NCBI RefSeq assembly: GCF_003202285.1
Contig: NZ_MASW01000001.1
Coordinates: 310,001 to 374,000 of the forward strand
Direction of reading: 5' to 3'
DNA: 64,000 bases
From: Prauserella muralis
GTDB lineage: Bacteria > Actinomycetota > Actinomycetes > Mycobacteriales > Pseudonocardiaceae
The first letter of the stretch is position 1. Each line of letters begins with the position of its first letter. Shown here piece after piece: positions 8,006 through 16,086 of this stretch. Made by a program: the position numbers and the translations under genes. The notes under the pieces were generated by a model. The model was not told the origin of the DNA. It ran no database searches and saw nothing but the letters and a program-made list of their open reading frames with translations.

Positions 8006-9453
8006 GCGTCACCGTGGGCATCGACGTCGCCACCGCGGGGGTCCGCGCGCTCGCGGTGGGCGACGACGGTGCCGTCCTGGGCTCCGCCTCCGCCGCCCTG
8101 CCCCCTCCCGCGCGGCCGGGCGGTGCGGGCGAGGGCCGCAGCGAGCAGGACGCGACGGCCTGGTGGCCCGCCGTCGTCTCCGCGCTCTCCGAGCTCACCT
8201 CCGCGCTGCCCGGCCGCGGCGCGGAGGTGACCGCCGTCGCGGTCGCCGCCACGTCGGGAACGATCGTGGCGGTCGGCCGCGACGGCGAGCCACTCGGACC
8301 CGCGCTCATGTACGACGACCGGCGCGCCGCGCCGTACAACGCCAAGGCACGCGAGTTCGGCGCCGAACGCTGGGCGAGCCTCGGCCGCACGGTCTCGCCG
8401 ACCGACGCGCTCGGCCGCATCGCCTGGATCCGCGACCACATGCCGGGCGCAGCGGGCATCCGGCACACCGCCGACCTGGTGTGCGCGCGGCTGACCGGCG
8501 ACGAGGTGGCCACCGACTCCTCGCACGCGCTCAAGAGCGGCTACGACGCGCTCGCGGGGCAGTGGCCGCACGAGGTGTTCGGGGCGTTCGGGGTGCCAGC
8601 GGAGTGGCTGCCCCGCGTGGTCCGGCCGACGACGGTCCTCGGCGAGGTGCGAGCCCCGGTCGCGGGGCTGCGGCCCGGGTGCCTGGTGGTGGCGGGCATG
8701 ACCGACGGCTGCGCGGGCCAGCTGGCATGCGGCGCGGCGACGCCGGGGGCGTTCGCGGGCATCCTCGGCACCACCTACGTGCTCAAGGGCGTCACCGAGC
8801 ACCTGGTGCGGGACCCGGCTGGCACGCTGTACTGCCATCGGCATCCGGACGGCTGGTGGCTACCGGGCGGAGCCTCCAACACCGGCGGCGAGGCCGTGGC
8901 AGGCACGCCGCGGCTCGCGGAGCTGGACGAGGCCGCGGACCGGCACGGCCCGGCCGGCGTGGTGGCCTACCCGCTGTGCAGGCAGGGCGAGCGCTTCCCC
9001 TTCGCGGCGAAGGACGCGCGCGGGTTCGTCGAGCCCGCCGCCCGCGACGAGGTGGAGCTGCACCGGGCCAGGCTGGAGGGGGTGGCCTTCGTGGAACGGC
9101 TCGCGCTGGACCACCTGCGACGGCTGGGCGTCCCGGTCACCGGGCCCCTGCTCGCGGCGGGCGGGGGCAGCCGGAGCCCGCTGTGGAACCGCATCCGGGC
9201 CACGGTGACCGGGCTGGAACTGCGCGTCTCCGCGCACGCCGAGACGGGCTACGGTGCCGCGCTGCTGGCCGCCGCGGCCACGGCGCCGGGCGGGCTCGGC
9301 GAGGTGTGCGGGCGCGCCGGGAATCCTGGTGCGCTCGTGGAGCCGGAACCGGCGGAGTCGGACGCGCTGACGGCGTCCTACCACCGGTTCTGTGCCCGGC
9401 TCCACGAGCGCGGCTGGATCGACGACGAGCTGTACGCCGTCGCCTGTCGCTGA
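8002..9453 (+). CDS. FGGY-family carbohydrate kinase, ribulokinase-like
   Basis: A 483-residue sugar kinase starting at a GTG that overlaps the permease stop. The phosphate loop is at 7-14 (IDVATAGV), YDDRRA is at 104-109, and the catalytic Asp is about D235 in GMTDGCAGQLACG. An LAAGGGSRSPLWNRI motif marks the ATP domain near 388. The segment TGGEAVAG is like those of D-ribulose/ribitol kinases, though assignment to one sugar is not safe. Having two different FGGY kinases in one regulon suggests either two related substrates or two kinase steps. Confidence 0.88.
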   Translation: MSVTVGIDVATAGVRALAVGDDGAVLGSASAALPPPARPGGAGEGRSEQDATAWWPAVVSALSELTSALPGRGAEVTAVAVAATSGTIVAVGRDGEPLGPALMYDDRRAAPYNAKAREFGAERWASLGRTVSPTDALGRIAWIRDHMPGAAGIRHTADLVCARLTGDEVATDSSHALKSGYDALAGQWPHEVFGAFGVPAEWLPRVVRPTTVLGEVRAPVAGLRPGCLVVAGMTDGCAGQLACGAATPGAFAGILGTTYVLKGVTEHLVRDPAGTLYCHRHPDGWWLPGGASNTGGEAVAGTPRLAELDEAADRHGPAGVVAYPLCRQGERFPFAAKDARGFVEPAARDEVELHRARLEGVAFVERLALDHLRRLGVPVTGPLLAAGGGSRSPLWNRIRATVTGLELRVSAHAETGYGAALLAAAATAPGGLGEVCGRAGNPGALVEPEPAESDALTASYHRFCARLHERGWIDDELYAVACR

Positions 9454-9466
9454 GCGCGCACCGGGT

Positions 9467-10387
9467 TCAGGCGGGCTGCTTCGCCGGCTTCTTGTCGCCG
9501 GCGGCGGGCGCCGCCTGCTCCTCGGCCTCGGCTTCGGGTGAGGGACCGAGGCGCTCGATCGCCTCCTGCAGCGCGGTGTGGCTGGCGGCGAGCCGCTCGG
9601 CGACCTTGCCGCGCAGGGCCAGTGCCTCGGTGCGCTTGGCGTTGGCCTCGGCGAGCTTGCGCTCGGCCTCGGCGATCATCTGGTCGGCCTGCTGCTTGGC
9701 GGTGGACCGCAGCTCGTTCGCCACGCGCTCGGCCTCGGCCTTCGCGGCCGCGATCTCCTCGCTGGACTTCTTCTCCGCCGCCGCGATCTTCTCGGCCGAG
9801 GTCTTCTCGTTGGCCGCGATGGTCTCCGCCGACGTCTTCTCGTTGGCCGCGACCTTCTCGGCGGACGCCTTCTCCGCGGCGGCGATCTTCTCGGCCGAGG
9901 CCTTCTCGGCCGCCGCGCGCCGCTCCTCGGCCTCCTTGTCGAGCTGGTTGCGGCGCTGCTCGGCCTCCTTGCCGAGCTGCTCGGCGTCGGCACGCGCCTT
10001 CTCCCGCGTCTTGTCGGCGTAGGAGTCGGCGGCCGACCTCGTCGCGGCGGCCTCGTCCTCCGCCTTCTTCCGCAGGTCGGCGATCTCCTCCTCGGCGAGC
10101 TGCATCATCGTCTTGACGCGCTCGCTCATGGCGGCGGGCCCCGAGGGATCCTCGACCATGCGGGTCAGGGCGGCCTTGGCGTCCGCGAGCTCCTGCTGTG
10201 CGTAGCTCAGTGCCTTGGTGAGGTCGGTGACCGACGCGCTGACGTCGTCCCGGCTGCGCGTGAGCTGCTTGAGCTCGGCGGCCACCTTCTTGACGTACTC
10301 GTCGACCTGGACCTGGTCATAGCCGCGGAAGACGGTCGTGAACTGGGATGGTTTGGTGGGGTTGGGGGATGCTCCGGCTTCTGCCAT
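9467..10387 (-). CDS. DivIVA-domain coiled-coil protein (Scy/FilP-like)
   Basis: A 306-residue cytoskeletal-type protein. Residues about 15-60 form a DivIVA-like N-terminal domain (FRGYDQVQVDEYVKKV). The rest is charged coiled coil. Five consecutive 11-residue repeats of the form EKxSAEKIAAx occupy roughly residues 160-215 and show at DNA level as 33-bp repeats around 9745-9910. The C-terminus is an acidic and proline-rich tail. Relatives organise polar growth and cell shape in actinomycetes. It is convergent with the kinase gene and divergent from the DUF445 gene. An eleven-residue period suits a gently right-handed coiled coil. Confidence 0.85.
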   Translation of the reverse strand: MAEAGASPNPTKPSQFTTVFRGYDQVQVDEYVKKVAAELKQLTRSRDDVSASVTDLTKALSYAQQELADAKAALTRMVEDPSGPAAMSERVKTMMQLAEEEIADLRKKAEDEAAATRSAADSYADKTREKARADAEQLGKEAEQRRNQLDKEAEERRAAAEKASAEKIAAAEKASAEKVAANEKTSAETIAANEKTSAEKIAAAEKKSSEEIAAAKAEAERVANELRSTAKQQADQMIAEAERKLAEANAKRTEALALRGKVAERLAASHTALQEAIERLGPSPEAEAEEQAAPAAGDKKPAKQPA

Positions 10388-10499
10388 TCGGCAACCTTAA
10401 TGAGTCCTCAGGCCGAATCCCATACCTCCAAACGGACGCATTCTGCCGGCGCCCGATACTGTGCGTGCAGCGGTCGGCGACGCAGGGAGGAGGTCCGAA

Positions 10500-11729
10500 A
10501 TGGACGCGGTGCTGGCCGACCTCGCGGCGCACTGGCCGCTGTACGCCGCCATCCCGTTCGTCGCCGCCCTGATCGGCTACGTCACCAAGCGCGTCGCCAT
10601 CGAGATGATGTTCCGGCCGCTGGAGTTCGTGGGTGTCCCCGGCACCGTTCTCGGCTGGCAGGGCGTCGTGCCGCGCCACGGTGGCCGGATGGCGGCGATC
10701 GCCACCGACCTGCTCACCGCCAACCTGCTCGACATCTCCGACGTCTTCGCCAGGATCGATCCGGAGCGCATCACGCGCGAGATCGAGCAGCCGCTGCTGC
10801 GGTCGGTGGACGAGATCGCCAGGGAGGTGCTGCGCGAGTGCCATCCGCGGCTGTGGGAACGGCTGCCCGCGATGGCCCGCGACCTGCTGGTCAAGCAGCT
10901 CCAGGCGTCCTCGCCGCAGCTGGTGCGCAGGCTGGTGGACGAGCTGCGCGAGAACCTCGACGACGTCCTCGACGTCAAGCACATGACCGTGCAGCAGCTC
11001 ACCAGGGACAAGGCGCTGCTGGTGCGGCTCATCCGGGAGACGTCCCGGCCGGAGATGGCGTTCATCGCCCGCTCCGGCATCTACTTCGGCTTCGTGCTCG
11101 GCGTGGTGCAGTCGGTGGTCTGGGCACTGACCAAGGAGCCGTGGGTCATGCCGATCTTCGGCGCCAGCATCGGCCTGCTCACCGACTGGCTCGCCATCAA
11201 GCTGATCTTCGTGCCGAGGGAGCCGGTGCGGCTGTTCAACCGGTTCACGCTGCAGGGCAAGTTCCAGCGCCGCCGCGCCGAGGTGGCCCGCCAGTACGGG
11301 GAGCTGATCGCGCGCGAGGTGCTCACGGTGCCCAACCTGATGAACGCGCTGCTCCGGGGCCCGCGCTCCGACCGGCTGATGCTGATGATCCGGCGCATGG
11401 TCGCCGAGGCGGTCGACACGCAGGCCGCCGCCGCGCGGCCGCTGGTGAGCGTGGCGATCGGCGACCAGCGGCTGGCCGAGATGAAACAGGCCGCCGCCGA
11501 GCGGGCCATCCGGCGCCTTCCGGACACCGTCTCGCACGCCGAGGGCTACCTGACCACGGCCATGGACGTGGCGAACATGGTCGAGGAGCGGATGCTGCGC
11601 CTGACCCCCGTGGAGTACGAGGGCCTGTTGCGCCCGGCGTTCCGCCAGGACGAGTGGAAGCTCATCGCCGTTGGCGGGGTGATCGGCTTCGTCGTCGGTG
11701 AACTCCAGGTGCTGCTGATGCTGCACTGA
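10500..11729 (+). CDS. DUF445 family membrane protein
   Basis: A 409-residue protein of the DUF445/YjiN family. It has an N-terminal membrane segment (about 10-28, AAIPFVAALIGYVTKRVAI), a central pair of hydrophobic segments around 190-235, and a C-terminal one (about 390-408). The repeated TKRVAIEMMFRP and TDWLAIKLIFVP sequences after hydrophobic segments are characteristic of this family, whose function is not established. GGGAGGAGG at 10485-10493 supports the ATG at 10500. A candidate -10 element TACTGT lies at 10457-10462 in the divergent promoter region. Confidence 0.85.
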   Translation: MDAVLADLAAHWPLYAAIPFVAALIGYVTKRVAIEMMFRPLEFVGVPGTVLGWQGVVPRHGGRMAAIATDLLTANLLDISDVFARIDPERITREIEQPLLRSVDEIAREVLRECHPRLWERLPAMARDLLVKQLQASSPQLVRRLVDELRENLDDVLDVKHMTVQQLTRDKALLVRLIRETSRPEMAFIARSGIYFGFVLGVVQSVVWALTKEPWVMPIFGASIGLLTDWLAIKLIFVPREPVRLFNRFTLQGKFQRRRAEVARQYGELIAREVLTVPNLMNALLRGPRSDRLMLMIRRMVAEAVDTQAAAARPLVSVAIGDQRLAEMKQAAAERAIRRLPDTVSHAEGYLTTAMDVANMVEERMLRLTPVEYEGLLRPAFRQDEWKLIAVGGVIGFVVGELQVLLMLH

Positions 11730-11765
11730 CGGGACGGCGCCGCGTCCCCTCGAACGCCCGGCGGC

Positions 11766-11820
11766 GAGCCGAAGGGCACCTTGGGTACCCGGTTGGTACC
11801 GAAGGTGTCCTTGGGCTCGG
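11766..11820. repeat. 55-bp palindromic intergenic repeat, copy 1
   Basis: Imperfect inverted repeat with arms of about 24 bp and three mismatches. It begins GAGCCGAAGGGCACCTTGGG and ends CCTTGGGCTCGG. It lies 36 bp after the stop of the DUF445 gene, so it may act as a terminator. Copies of exactly the same length lie at 18168-18222 and 20754-20808. Confidence 0.8.
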
Positions 11821-11880
11821 TTCGGCGCGAAACCCTGTGTACCGGCCACACGGCGGGCCGCCGATGGATACCGTTGGGCC

Positions 11881-13188
11881 GTGACGAACCGCGAGCAGCA
11901 GTTGCCTGCGGTGCACGAGGCGTGGCTGCCGAGGGAACACGCACTGCACCGCCCCCGCCACGGCGGGCGCCAGCTCACCGCCCTGATCAGTGCACTGGTC
12001 TTCTTCGTCACCCCGGCCCTGATGTGGGTGTTCGGGGCCCGCCCCGGCGAGATCGAGAACCACCGGCTGGCCGGCTTCCCGGCCGTCACCGAGGGCTGGG
12101 GCCTCTTCACCGGCCTGCCCGCGTGGGCCACCGACCACCTGGTCTTCCGCGCCGGGGCGATCGAGGCCGCCGACGCCATCAGCAGGGGCCTGTTCGGTGA
12201 GCCCGCACCGTTCGACCAGGGCGGCGACACCGGTCCGCTGCCGGGCACACCTGCCCCCGGCACGGGAGGGACCGGCGGCACGGGCGGCCCGAGCCCCTCC
12301 GACAGCGACGCGGGCTACCGCCGGGTGCTCGAGGGCAGGGACAACTGGCTGTACTACGGCAGGGACGTCGAAGCCAAGTGCGAGCCCACCCGCCCGTTCG
12401 CCCAGACGCTGCAGGGCATCGACCGCCTGCGCCAGGCCGTGGAGGCATCGGGGCGCCGGTTCGTTCTCACGGTCGCGCCGGACAAGACGACGATGGTTCC
12501 GCAGAACCTGCCGGGCTCCTACGCGGGCAAGGAGTGCTCGGCAGCCGCCACCTCGCGGCTCTGGCAGCTCATCGACGAGCACACCGACGCCGTGGACCTG
12601 CGGCCTGCCCTGGCCGAACTGCAGGCTCGGATGGGCAAGCCCGTCTACTACCCCAACGACACCCACTGGATGGACGAGGGCGCACTGGCGATGACCCGCG
12701 TGCTCGCCGAGGCGGTCCAGCCGGGGATCACGGACTCCTGGGTCGTCGAGGGCGACGGCTGGATCACCGCGGGCGCCGACCTGCCGCCGATGATCGGCAG
12801 GAGCGAGCAGAAGACGACCATCAAGTACGACCTGCGCCCCGACGGCGAGACCGACCGCACGAGGGACCAGCTGCCGCACCTGGAGGAGCCGGTTCACCAG
12901 ACGGCGCCACCCATGGACGGCACGGTCAACGACCCCGCGCTCGTACTGGGCGACTCGTTCACGCTGGCGTCGTCGCGCTACCTGCCCGCGGCGTTCAGCG
13001 ACCTGACGATCCTCGGCTACGCGACGATGGGCGAGGACCTGCAGGCCGCGGTCGACGCCTTCGTCAACGCCGACGTGGTCGTGGTGGAGGTCGTGGAGCG
13101 CTCGATGGCCGACGGCAGGCTCCCGTTCACGGACCCGGCGTTCATCGACAAGGTCGGCAGGGCTATGGCCGAGCGGCCGGTGCGCTGA
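11881..13188 (+). CDS. AlgJ/AlgX-like SGNH O-acetyltransferase (membrane-anchored)
   Basis: A 435-residue protein with a short basic cytoplasmic N-terminus, one membrane segment at about 33-51, a Gly/Pro/Thr linker (110-140), and an extracytoplasmic AlgJ/AlgX-type domain. GRDNWLYYG at 152-160 is the family's opening motif. The catalytic DTHW is at 260-263 and the Ser nucleophile is in GDSF at 357-360. Known relatives O-acetylate exopolysaccharides such as alginate. The GTG start is preceded by a TACCGT -10 box at 11869-11874, so the mRNA is probably leaderless. It overlaps the convergent zinc permease gene by 26 bp. No polysaccharide synthesis genes are nearby. Confidence 0.8.
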   Translation: MTNREQQLPAVHEAWLPREHALHRPRHGGRQLTALISALVFFVTPALMWVFGARPGEIENHRLAGFPAVTEGWGLFTGLPAWATDHLVFRAGAIEAADAISRGLFGEPAPFDQGGDTGPLPGTPAPGTGGTGGTGGPSPSDSDAGYRRVLEGRDNWLYYGRDVEAKCEPTRPFAQTLQGIDRLRQAVEASGRRFVLTVAPDKTTMVPQNLPGSYAGKECSAAATSRLWQLIDEHTDAVDLRPALAELQARMGKPVYYPNDTHWMDEGALAMTRVLAEAVQPGITDSWVVEGDGWITAGADLPPMIGRSEQKTTIKYDLRPDGETDRTRDQLPHLEEPVHQTAPPMDGTVNDPALVLGDSFTLASSRYLPAAFSDLTILGYATMGEDLQAAVDAFVNADVVVVEVVERSMADGRLPFTDPAFIDKVGRAMAERPVR

Positions 13189-14056
13189 CCACGGGCTCGG
13201 CGGGCTCCGCGGGCCCGCCCGGCCTTGCCCGGCTTCGCAGCGCGGCGACCGCGCGGCACACCAGATAGATGGTGAACGCGATCGCGGTGACGAAGAAACT
13301 CACCGGAACGCCGGGGGCGAGCGAGAGCACGATGCCGCCCACGGCGGCGACCTCGGCGAAGACGACCGCGAGCACCGTCGCCCGCGCCGGGCTTGCCGTG
13401 ACCCTGGCGGCCGCGGCCGCGGGCGTCACCATGAGCGCCACCACGAGCAGTGCCCCGACGATCTGCACACCCAGCGCCGAGGCGATGCCCACCAGCACGG
13501 CGAACACGAGCGACAGAACGTTCACCGGCACCCCGCGCGCCACGGCGACGCCGGGGTCGACGCTGGCGAACAGCAGCGGACGGTAGATCACGGCGAGCAC
13601 GGCCAGCACCACCACCGCCGAGACGATCAGCGCCGCGAGGTCGGCGAAGTCGACGGCGACAATCTGCCCGACGAGGATGCCGAACTTGTTGACCGACCGG
13701 CCCGGGTACAGCCAGAGCAGCAGGACCCCCACGCCCAGCCCGAACGACAGGATCACCCCGATCACGGAGTCGCGGTCGTGTTCGCGGGAGCCGAGCAGCC
13801 CCAGCAGCAGCGCGGCCACGACGGCGCCCGCCAGCGCGCCGTAGCTGACGCCGATGCCCAGCAGCAGCGCGGCGGCCGCGCCGGTGAAGGCCAGTTCGGC
13901 GGTGCCGTGCACGGCGAAGGACATCCTGCGCATCACGATCAGCGGCCCGAGCAGCCCGGCGACGAGGCCGAGCACGGCCGCCGCGAGCAGCGCCGTCTGC
14001 ACGAAGTCCAGCCCAAGCAGGCGCGCGGTGAGCTCGAGGTCGAACATCTTCTCCAT
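13163..14056 (-). CDS. znuB: Zinc/manganese ABC transporter permease (ZnuB-like)
   Basis: A 297-residue integral membrane permease of the ABC-3 family with about eight hydrophobic segments. The EAA-like coupling region is near SFAVHGTAELAFTGAA. The ATG at 14056 lies 5 nt after the ATPase stop; an upstream in-frame start would overlap the ATPase gene. With the two genes before it, it forms an importer for Zn2+ (or another divalent metal) across the cytoplasmic membrane. The 3' end overlaps the convergent acetyltransferase gene by 26 bp. Confidence 0.9.
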   Translation of the reverse strand: MEKMFDLELTARLLGLDFVQTALLAAAVLGLVAGLLGPLIVMRRMSFAVHGTAELAFTGAAAALLLGIGVSYGALAGAVVAALLLGLLGSREHDRDSVIGVILSFGLGVGVLLLWLYPGRSVNKFGILVGQIVAVDFADLAALIVSAVVVLAVLAVIYRPLLFASVDPGVAVARGVPVNVLSLVFAVLVGIASALGVQIVGALLVVALMVTPAAAAARVTASPARATVLAVVFAEVAAVGGIVLSLAPGVPVSFFVTAIAFTIYLVCRAVAALRSRARPGGPAEPAEPVVSAPAARP

Positions 14057-14061
14057 GGCCG

Positions 14062-14877
14062 CTACGACACCCGCTCGCTCTCGTGGTGGTGCACCTCGTC
14101 CTCGCACAGCGCGCTCTGCGCGCCCGCGACGTGGAACTGCCCGCCGACCTTGATCACCTCGACCCGGGTGCCGTACAGCTCGGTGAGCGTGGCCGAGTTC
14201 ATCACCTCGTCGGGCTTGCCGACGCGGAACTGACCGTTGACCAGATACAGCACGCGGTCCACATAGGCCAGGATCGGGTTGATCTCGTGGGTCACGAACA
14301 GCACCGCGGTGCCCGCGGTGCGCCTGCGCTGGTCGATCAGCTCGCTGACGATGCGCTGGTGGGTGAGGTCGAGTGAGGCCAGCGGCTCGTCACAGAGCAG
14401 CAGCTCGGGCTCGCCGACCAGCGCCTGCGCCACCCGCAGCCGCTGCAGCTCGCCCCCGGACAGCCTGCCGATGGGTGAGGCTGCGTACGACGTGGCGCCG
14501 ACGGCCTCGACCGCCGAGGCGACCAGCCGTCTGCGCCTGCGCAGGCCCAGCAGGCCGGTGCCCCACCGGTGCCCGTCGAGGCCGAGACCGACGAGGTCGG
14601 TGCCGCGCAGCGTGAGCCCCTGGTCGGCGGAGCGCTGCTGCGGGATGTAGCCGACCCGGCGGTTGGCACCGCCGGGCGGCTCGCCGGCGACCCGCGCCCT
14701 GCCCGCCGTGAGCGGCTGCAGCCCGAGCAGCACGCGCAGCAAGCTGGTCTTTCCCGACCCGTTGGGGCCCAGGACGGCGAGGAACTCGCCGGGGGCGACG
14801 TCGAGATCGAGCGCCGACCACAGGGTGCGGTCGCCGAACCCGAGCGCCGCGCCCCTGATCTCGACGGGTGTGCTCAT
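14062..14877 (-). CDS. znuC: Zinc ABC transporter ATP-binding protein (ZnuC-like)
   Basis: A 271-residue ATPase. Walker A GPNGSGKTS is at about 38-46, the Q-loop is in YIPQQR, the signature LSGGE is near 140, and Walker B with LLLCDEPLA near 162. The C-terminal tail is His-rich (EDEVHHHES), which may sense or bind metal. The ATG abuts the TAG stop of the binding-protein gene at 14878, so the three transporter genes form one tightly coupled operon. Confidence 0.92.
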   Translation of the reverse strand: MSTPVEIRGAALGFGDRTLWSALDLDVAPGEFLAVLGPNGSGKTSLLRVLLGLQPLTAGRARVAGEPPGGANRRVGYIPQQRSADQGLTLRGTDLVGLGLDGHRWGTGLLGLRRRRRLVASAVEAVGATSYAASPIGRLSGGELQRLRVAQALVGEPELLLCDEPLASLDLTHQRIVSELIDQRRRTAGTAVLFVTHEINPILAYVDRVLYLVNGQFRVGKPDEVMNSATLTELYGTRVEVIKVGGQFHVAGAQSALCEDEVHHHESERVS

Positions 14878-15897
14878 CTACTTGCTCAGTGCTCCTGCCA
14901 ACGCGTCCACCTGGCCGCTCATCCAGGCAATGTAGCCGGTGGTGCCCTCGGGCAGGGTCTCGGTCACGTCGACGACGGCGAGCCCGGCGCCGCGCGCTTC
15001 GCCGATGACCTTCTCGGTGGCCGGGGTGACCGTCTGGACGTTGTTGACCACGGCGTCCACCTTCCTGCCGGAGACCAGCTCCAGCATCTCCTGCTGCGCG
15101 GCCACGGGAACGTCGGTCTCGTTCTCGACCGCCTCGGCGAAGTCGCGCGGCGTGGCGTCGGTGACCTTCGCGGCCTCCAGGAGGTAGTGGGCGACCGGCT
15201 CGGTCGCGACGACCCTGCTGTCCGGGTGCCGGGTGCCGATGTCCGAGATCCGCGTCTCGAGCTGGGCCAGCTCGGTCTTGAACGACTCCGCGTTGGCCGT
15301 GTAGGCCTGCCTGCCCTGCGGGTCGGCCTCGCCGAGGCGCGTGGCGACGGCGTCGGCGACCTGCTCGACGGTGTGCAGGTCGTACCAGACGTGCTCGTTC
15401 ACCTCGCCGTGCTCGTGCCCGTGGCCGCCCTCGTCGGCGTGGCCTTCCTCGGCGTGGCTCTCGTGGCTCTCGGGGCTCTCCTCGGAGTGACCTTCTCCGG
15501 CGTCGTCGCCCTTGCCGGAGAGGTCGAACGCCACGACCTTCCTGGCGTCCGGAGCCTGCTCGGCGAGCTGGCCGAAGAACTCGTCGTAGCCGCCGCCGTT
15601 GTAGACGAGCAGCTGCGCCGACTGGGCGTCGGCGGCGTCCTCGGCACTGGCCTCGTAGGAGTGCGGGTCGCCGGAGGGATCGTCGATGATCGACTTGACG
15701 GCCACCCGGTCGCCGCCCACGGCGCTGACGACGCTGCCCCAGACGTTGGTCGAGGCGACCACCTGGATCTTGCCCTCGCCGCCGGACTGCCCGCCGCTCT
15801 CGCCGCCGTCGCCACCACCGCACGCGGCGAGGGCGAGTGCCGTCACAGCGGCGGTCGCCACCACGGGGAACAGGCGCCTCGCACGGGACGCTCTCAT
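14878..15897 (-). CDS. znuA: Zinc ABC transporter substrate-binding lipoprotein (ZnuA-like)
   Basis: A 339-residue solute-binding protein. The signal peptide ends in a lipobox (ALAACGGG), so it is anchored to the outer face of the membrane. Metal ligands are likely the His in DPHSYE, the His in NEHVWYDLH and the His in TEPVAHYLL. A long acidic His-rich loop around residues 135-170 (repeated HAEE, HADE, HGHEH) is typical of zinc-specific members. An in-frame GTG at 15909 is an alternative start, as GGAG precedes both. The Zur-like box upstream supports a zinc role. Confidence 0.92.
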   Translation of the reverse strand: MRASRARRLFPVVATAAVTALALAACGGGDGGESGGQSGGEGKIQVVASTNVWGSVVSAVGGDRVAVKSIIDDPSGDPHSYEASAEDAADAQSAQLLVYNGGGYDEFFGQLAEQAPDARKVVAFDLSGKGDDAGEGHSEESPESHESHAEEGHADEGGHGHEHGEVNEHVWYDLHTVEQVADAVATRLGEADPQGRQAYTANAESFKTELAQLETRISDIGTRHPDSRVVATEPVAHYLLEAAKVTDATPRDFAEAVENETDVPVAAQQEMLELVSGRKVDAVVNNVQTVTPATEKVIGEARGAGLAVVDVTETLPEGTTGYIAWMSGQVDALAGALSK

Positions 15898-15941
15898 CGA
15901 CAACCACACTCCGTCAGTCGGGACCAGTCACTATCAGTGTA

Positions 15942-15960
15942 GATAATGGAAACCATTGTC
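15942..15960. promoter_or_regulatory. Zur-like operator upstream of the zinc transporter operon
   Basis: GATAATGGAAACCATTGTC has 8-bp arms with one mismatch around a 3-nt centre. It lies 45 bp before the znuA start, in the gap facing lacI. Its AT-rich palindromic form and place fit a Zur site, but the match to published actinobacterial Zur boxes was judged from memory only. Confidence 0.6.
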
Positions 15961-16068
15961 AGATGAAACATACCCCATCCGGACGGCGAACCCACAGCTC
16001 AGCGATGAGTGCCACGACACAGCGTCAGATGTGACGCACACTGGGTAGAGCTTTGGCATCCCCATCTG

Positions 16069-16081
16069 AACCGTTACGGTT
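16069..16081. promoter_or_regulatory. LacI-type operator immediately before the lacI gene
   Basis: AACCGTTACGGTT is a perfect palindrome with 6-bp arms around a central T. It ends 5 bp before the ATG at 16087, so it overlaps the transcription start region. LacI-family repressors commonly autoregulate through such sites. It is the only copy noticed in the window. Confidence 0.65.
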
Positions 16082-16086
16082 TGTTC

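Noticed and set aside
15942-16081. LacI protein as regulator of the zinc transporter
   Set aside because: The LacI site lies next to lacI and the separate Zur-like box is nearer znuA, so there is no reason to link them.
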